NCBI GenBank assembly: GCA_002349055.1
Contig: DECD01000024.1
Coordinates: forward strand, 1 to 7,043
Length of the DNA: 7,043 nucleotides
From: Bacteroidales bacterium UBA2939
Lineage (GTDB): Bacteria; Bacteroidota; Bacteroidia; Bacteroidales; P3
Reading direction: 5' to 3'
Shown here in pieces: positions 4,099 to 7,043 of this stretch. The translations under genes were made by a program, and so were the position numbers. Position 1 is the first letter of the stretch. Each line of letters begins with the position of its first letter. The notes beneath the pieces were generated by a model. The model saw only the letters and a list, made by a program, of their open reading frames with translations, had not been told where the DNA came from and ran no database searches.

Positions 4099-6627
4099 AA
4101 TAAGTTTTTTATTGTCCTCCTGCTGACCCTTCCGCTGGCTTTTCGTGCGGCCGGTCAGAGCGACATAGACACCCTGATGCGGGTGTCGTCGGGGGCGATT
4201 GACCATGTCATCAAATACAGCGCCAAAGACTCTGTGGCCATGGATCTTGTCACCCGCCGGGCCTTCCTCTACACCGACGGTAGCATAGACTACGACAGCA
4301 TGCTTCTGCGGGCCGACCGCGTGGAGGTGGACTTCGAGGCCCAGACCCTCCATGCCCACGGCACCCTCGACACCGGCGACAATGTCATCGGCCGACCCTT
4401 CTTCAAGCAGGACGGCACTGAATACCACGCCGATACCATCACCTTCAACTACGACACCAAGAAAGGCATCATCCAAGGAGTCATCACCCAGGAGGGCGAA
4501 GGGTTCCTCCACGGACAGAAGGTGAAAAAAATCAACGACTCGGTGATGTACCTCAGCGGCGGCAGCTACACCACCTGCAACTACGCCCACCCCCACTTCG
4601 CCCTCAACTTCACCAAGTCGAAACTCATCGCCGGCAACAAGATTGTCACCGGCCCGGCCTGGCTCTCCATCGAGGACGTGCCCACTCCCGTGGCACTGCC
4701 TTTCGCCTTCTTCCCCATCACCAAGAGCCGCACCTCGGGTGTCATCATTCCCTCCTACGGCTGGCAGAACTACCGGGGCTACTACCTCAAGGACGGTGGC
4801 TACTATTTCGCCCTGGGCGACAACTGGGACCTCTCGCTGCTGGGCGACATCTACACCAACCTCAGCTGGGCACTCGAGGCCAAGAGCAACTACTACAAGC
4901 GCTATAAGTACAAGGGGGCCTTCGACGCCCGCTACGGCATCACCTACGAGGGCATCTATGGCGACAGCAACACCTACAACTCGTTCAGCGACTTCAAGTT
5001 CACCTGGCGTCATGAGCAGGACCCCAAGGCCAACCCCAACAGCCGCTTCTCGGCCGATGTCAACCTCCAGAGCCGAAATTACAACAAGAACACCACCAAC
5101 CGCAACGACTACTTCAACTCCACCACCACCTCCTCCATCAACTTCTCCACCAAGCTCGGCTCCTACTTCAACCTCTCCGCTTCGGCCCGCGAGAGCTACA
5201 ACGTGCAGACCGGCGTCATGAACATCAAGCTGCCGTCCGTCTCGCTCTCCTCCATCACCATCTACCCACTGCGTCGCAGCAACCCCGTGGGCGGCTACCG
5301 CTGGTACGAGAACATCTCACTTTCCTACGTCCTCAACGCCGAGAACAACATCACCGCTGCCGACAGCGAGCTCTTCAGCCAGCAGACCCTCGACCGCATG
5401 CAGTACGGCGTCTCCCACTCCATACCCATCTCCTCCTCCCTCAAGGTGCTGAAGTTCTTCACGTGGACCAACTCGCTGACCTACAACGAGCGGTGGCACT
5501 GGAGTACCATCCGCAAGGACTACGACAACAGTACCGGCATCGTCACCACCGATACCGTCTACGGCTTCCGCGCCAACCGCGACTTCAACATCAGCTCGTC
5601 GCTGACCACCCGCATCTACGGCATGTTCCAGTTCAAGCACGGTCCCATGAAAGCCCTGCGCCACGTCATCAATCCCTCGGTCTCCTTCTCCTACCACCCC
5701 GACTTCGGCGCCGCCGGTCTCGGATGGTGGAAACAGTATACCGATACCACGGGCTATGTCCACCGCTACTCCATCTTCCAGAACTGCCTCTACGGCGGAC
5801 CCTCCGACGGCATGAGCGGTGCCCTACGCTTCTCGCTAGGTAACAACCTGGAGATGAAATGGCAGAACCCTTTCGACACCACCGCCGAGGTGAAGAAGAT
5901 ACCCCTCATCGAGAACCTCACGCTCTCCATGAGCTACGACTTCGCCAAAGACAGCATCAAGCTCTCGGCCCTCTCGGTGAGCGGCCGCACCACCCTCTTC
6001 CGTACCCTTGTGCTCAACTACAGCGGCTCGTTCAACCCCTATGTCATTGACTCCCTAGGTCGTCTCCACGACGAGTTCCTCTGGGACAAGGAGCGTCGCC
6101 TCTTCCGCACCGAGAGCTCCACCTGGAGCGCACAGCTCTCCTTCAGTCTCAACAACAACACCTTCAAGAGCGATGGCCGCAGCGAGGGACGTCCCGCCAC
6201 CACCATCCTTCAGACCCCCTACAACTACAACCCCGTCCTCATGACAGGTGGCTACTACGACTTCTCGGTACCGTGGAACCTCAGCATCAGCTACACCTTC
6301 TCTTACGCCAATACCTTCGTGGCCAGCATGATGGATTTACAGAGCCAGACCACTCGCAGCATCACCCTCTCGGGTAACGTGAGCCTTACCAAGAACTGGC
6401 GTATCGCTATGTCCACGGGCTACGATTTCGTCAATAAAGGTTGGTCCTACACCACCATCGACATCTCGCGCGACCTCCACTGCTGGGAGATGCACTTCAA
6501 CTGGGTGCCTTTCGGCTACTACCGCAGCTGGTTCTTCCAAATCAACATCAAGGCTTCCGCCCTGCAAGACCTGAAATACGAGAAGCGCCACAGCTACCAG
6601 GAGAACGGTGGGTATTATTCGTATTGA
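4090..6627 (+). CDS. lptD: LptD-like lipopolysaccharide assembly outer-membrane protein
   Basis: LptD is the outer-membrane barrel that, with a lipoprotein plug, inserts lipopolysaccharide into the outer leaflet. This 845-residue protein begins with a signal peptide (about 1-22, no lipobox cysteine). An OstA-type beta-rich periplasmic domain follows (about 40-190). The linker IEDVPTPVALPFAFFPITKS leads into RTSGVIIPSYG (194-224), a region strongly typical of LptD. The rest (about 225-845) is alternating aromatic and polar beta-strand sequence of a large barrel, ending in aromatic Tyr845. The C-terminal stretch DLHCWEMHFNWVPFGYYRSW (795-814) is typical of Bacteroidota family members. Only three cysteines are present (C163, C566, C798). 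Start: first ATG after an in-frame TGA, no Shine-Dalgarno sequence. It diverges from the amidase operon and is convergent with the MerR gene. Third codon positions are G/C-rich, which creates long open shadow frames. Confidence 0.93.
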   Translation: MVKNKFFIVLLLTLPLAFRAAGQSDIDTLMRVSSGAIDHVIKYSAKDSVAMDLVTRRAFLYTDGSIDYDSMLLRADRVEVDFEAQTLHAHGTLDTGDNVIGRPFFKQDGTEYHADTITFNYDTKKGIIQGVITQEGEGFLHGQKVKKINDSVMYLSGGSYTTCNYAHPHFALNFTKSKLIAGNKIVTGPAWLSIEDVPTPVALPFAFFPITKSRTSGVIIPSYGWQNYRGYYLKDGGYYFALGDNWDLSLLGDIYTNLSWALEAKSNYYKRYKYKGAFDARYGITYEGIYGDSNTYNSFSDFKFTWRHEQDPKANPNSRFSADVNLQSRNYNKNTTNRNDYFNSTTTSSINFSTKLGSYFNLSASARESYNVQTGVMNIKLPSVSLSSITIYPLRRSNPVGGYRWYENISLSYVLNAENNITAADSELFSQQTLDRMQYGVSHSIPISSSLKVLKFFTWTNSLTYNERWHWSTIRKDYDNSTGIVTTDTVYGFRANRDFNISSSLTTRIYGMFQFKHGPMKALRHVINPSVSFSYHPDFGAAGLGWWKQYTDTTGYVHRYSIFQNCLYGGPSDGMSGALRFSLGNNLEMKWQNPFDTTAEVKKIPLIENLTLSMSYDFAKDSIKLSALSVSGRTTLFRTLVLNYSGSFNPYVIDSLGRLHDEFLWDKERRLFRTESSTWSAQLSFSLNNNTFKSDGRSEGRPATTILQTPYNYNPVLMTGGYYDFSVPWNLSISYTFSYANTFVASMMDLQSQTTRSITLSGNVSLTKNWRIAMSTGYDFVNKGWSYTTIDISRDLHCWEMHFNWVPFGYYRSWFFQINIKASALQDLKYEKRHSYQENGGYYSY

Positions 6628-6630
6628 TTT

Positions 6631-6730
6631 TCTAGGGGGTTCTAGGATTTCCTAGGCTTTTCTAGGCATTTCTAGGATTTCCTAGGAGAGCCTAGGTTAT
6701 CCTAGATTATCCTAGGTTATCCTAGGTTTT
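6631..6730. repeat. Array of ten 10-bp CTAG units
   Basis: Ten consecutive 10-base units start at 6631, 6641 and so on to 6721, each beginning YCTAG. All but one read YCTAGG (6701 reads CCTAGA). The 4-base remainder varies, often ATTT, CTTT or TTAT. No unit is out of phase. The array begins 4 bases after the lptD stop and covers the last three codons and the stop codon of the MerR gene. The right half is more regular (CCTAGGTTAT) than the left half (TCTAGG). Confidence 0.95.
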
Positions 6731-6735
6731 CTTTC
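6711..6735 (+). terminator. Possible lptD terminator made of array units
   Basis: CCTAGG (6711-6716) and CCTAGG (6721-6726) are self-complementary and can pair around a TTAT loop, followed by TTTTCTTTC (6727-6735) on the plus strand. This is the only place in the array with a proper T tract. The stem has 6 bp and competes with other CCTAGG units, so the call is tentative. Confidence 0.35.
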
Positions 6736-7034
6736 AGCGAAACCAAGAATTCTCTTACGCTTTGGAGGTTCTTGACAACCTCCATTTTGGGGTCTTCTAT
6801 GGGTCTTTGGCGCATCTGTTCGCGGGCTCCGTCGAGGGTGTAGCCGCAGTCGCGCGTGAGGTAGTGGATGCGACGCAGCAGTTCGATGTCGTGTTCCGTG
6901 TAGCTGCGGCTGCCGCGGCGGTTCTTGGTGGGGCGGATGCAGTCGAATTCTGTCTCCCAGAATCGCAACACCGACGGTGCTACGTCTAGCATCGTTGCTA
7001 CTTCGCCGATAGAATAGTATAGTTTGTTTTGCAT
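6717..7034 (-). CDS. Short MerR-family DNA-binding regulator
   Basis: The 105-residue protein has a MerR-type winged helix at the N-terminus: YYSIGEVATMLDVAPSVLRFWE (6-27), then the wing with RRGSRSYTEHDIELLRRIHYL (39-59). The C-terminal part is short: after GYTLDGAREQM (64-74) there is a helix (about 84-102) that probably serves as the dimerisation coil. No effector-binding domain follows, and the cysteines (C32, C63) are not arranged like the metal-binding loop of classical MerR, so ligand and targets cannot be predicted. The ATG at 7034 is preceded by AAAAAACCT; its promoter lies outside the window. Its last three codons (Asn-Leu-Gly) and stop fall within the 10-bp repeat array, so the array may have set the position of the stop. 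It converges with lptD. Confidence 0.88.
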   Translation of the reverse strand: MQNKLYYSIGEVATMLDVAPSVLRFWETEFDCIRPTKNRRGSRSYTEHDIELLRRIHYLTRDCGYTLDGAREQMRQRPIEDPKMEVVKNLQSVREFLVSLKENLG

Positions 7035-7043
7035 AGGTTTTTT

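Noticed and set aside
4018..5013. A 331-codon minus-strand open frame opposite the start of lptD
   Set aside because: The product is Val/Gly/Glu-rich shadow sequence, and the plus-strand frame encodes an unmistakable LptD with signal peptide.
6631..6730. CRISPR array
   Set aside because: The unit is 10 bases with no spacers of useful length and no cas genes nearby.

Overview
The window looks like chromosomal DNA from a member of the Bacteroidota, most likely Bacteroidales. Reasons: the gene content (a GldA-type ABC ATPase, a type 2 PyrF, an Amidase_3 protein with SPOR domains, a Bacteroidota-style LptD), start codons without Shine-Dalgarno sequences, and a promoter that fits the Bacteroides consensus TTTG / TAnnTTTG. 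Assignment below order is not possible from this stretch. There are six protein genes, no RNA genes and no CRISPR array. Most of the window is ordinary, conserved housekeeping and envelope-biogenesis sequence; the unusual content is in small repeats and in one promoter region.

Layout. Bases 1-190 hold no convincing gene. They contain a run of four small hairpins, several followed by T tracts, where a rightward neighbour and the leftward operon would meet. Bases 191-4001 (minus strand) form a tight cluster read right to left: a secreted peptidoglycan amidase with two SPOR domains, 51 bases, a GldA-like ABC ATPase, 2 bases, pyrF, a 4-base ATGA overlap, and a small four-helix membrane protein. 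Bases 4002-4089 are a short divergent promoter region. lptD runs rightward from 4090 to 6627. Bases 6628-6730 are an array of ten 10-base units, each carrying CTAG, and this array runs into the 3' end of a convergent MerR-family regulator gene (6717-7034, minus strand).

How the genes fit together. The amidase (cell-wall cleavage) and LptD (lipopolysaccharide insertion into the outer membrane) are both envelope-building proteins and diverge from an 88-base gap. Their two -7 boxes are the arms of one perfect inverted repeat, so the two transcripts should start within a few bases of each other and the two polymerase footprints should overlap. PyrF (last step of UMP synthesis) and the orphan ABC ATPase share the amidase operon without an obvious functional link.

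Most notable: (1) the helically phased 10-base CTAG array between lptD and the MerR gene; (2) three copies of a GAGACGC...GCGTCTC palindrome inside the amidase coding sequence, one with compensated changes in both arms; (3) the shared palindromic divergent promoter; (4) the AGGAG-rich direct repeat ahead of the ABC gene. No new multi-gene system such as a defence island was found.
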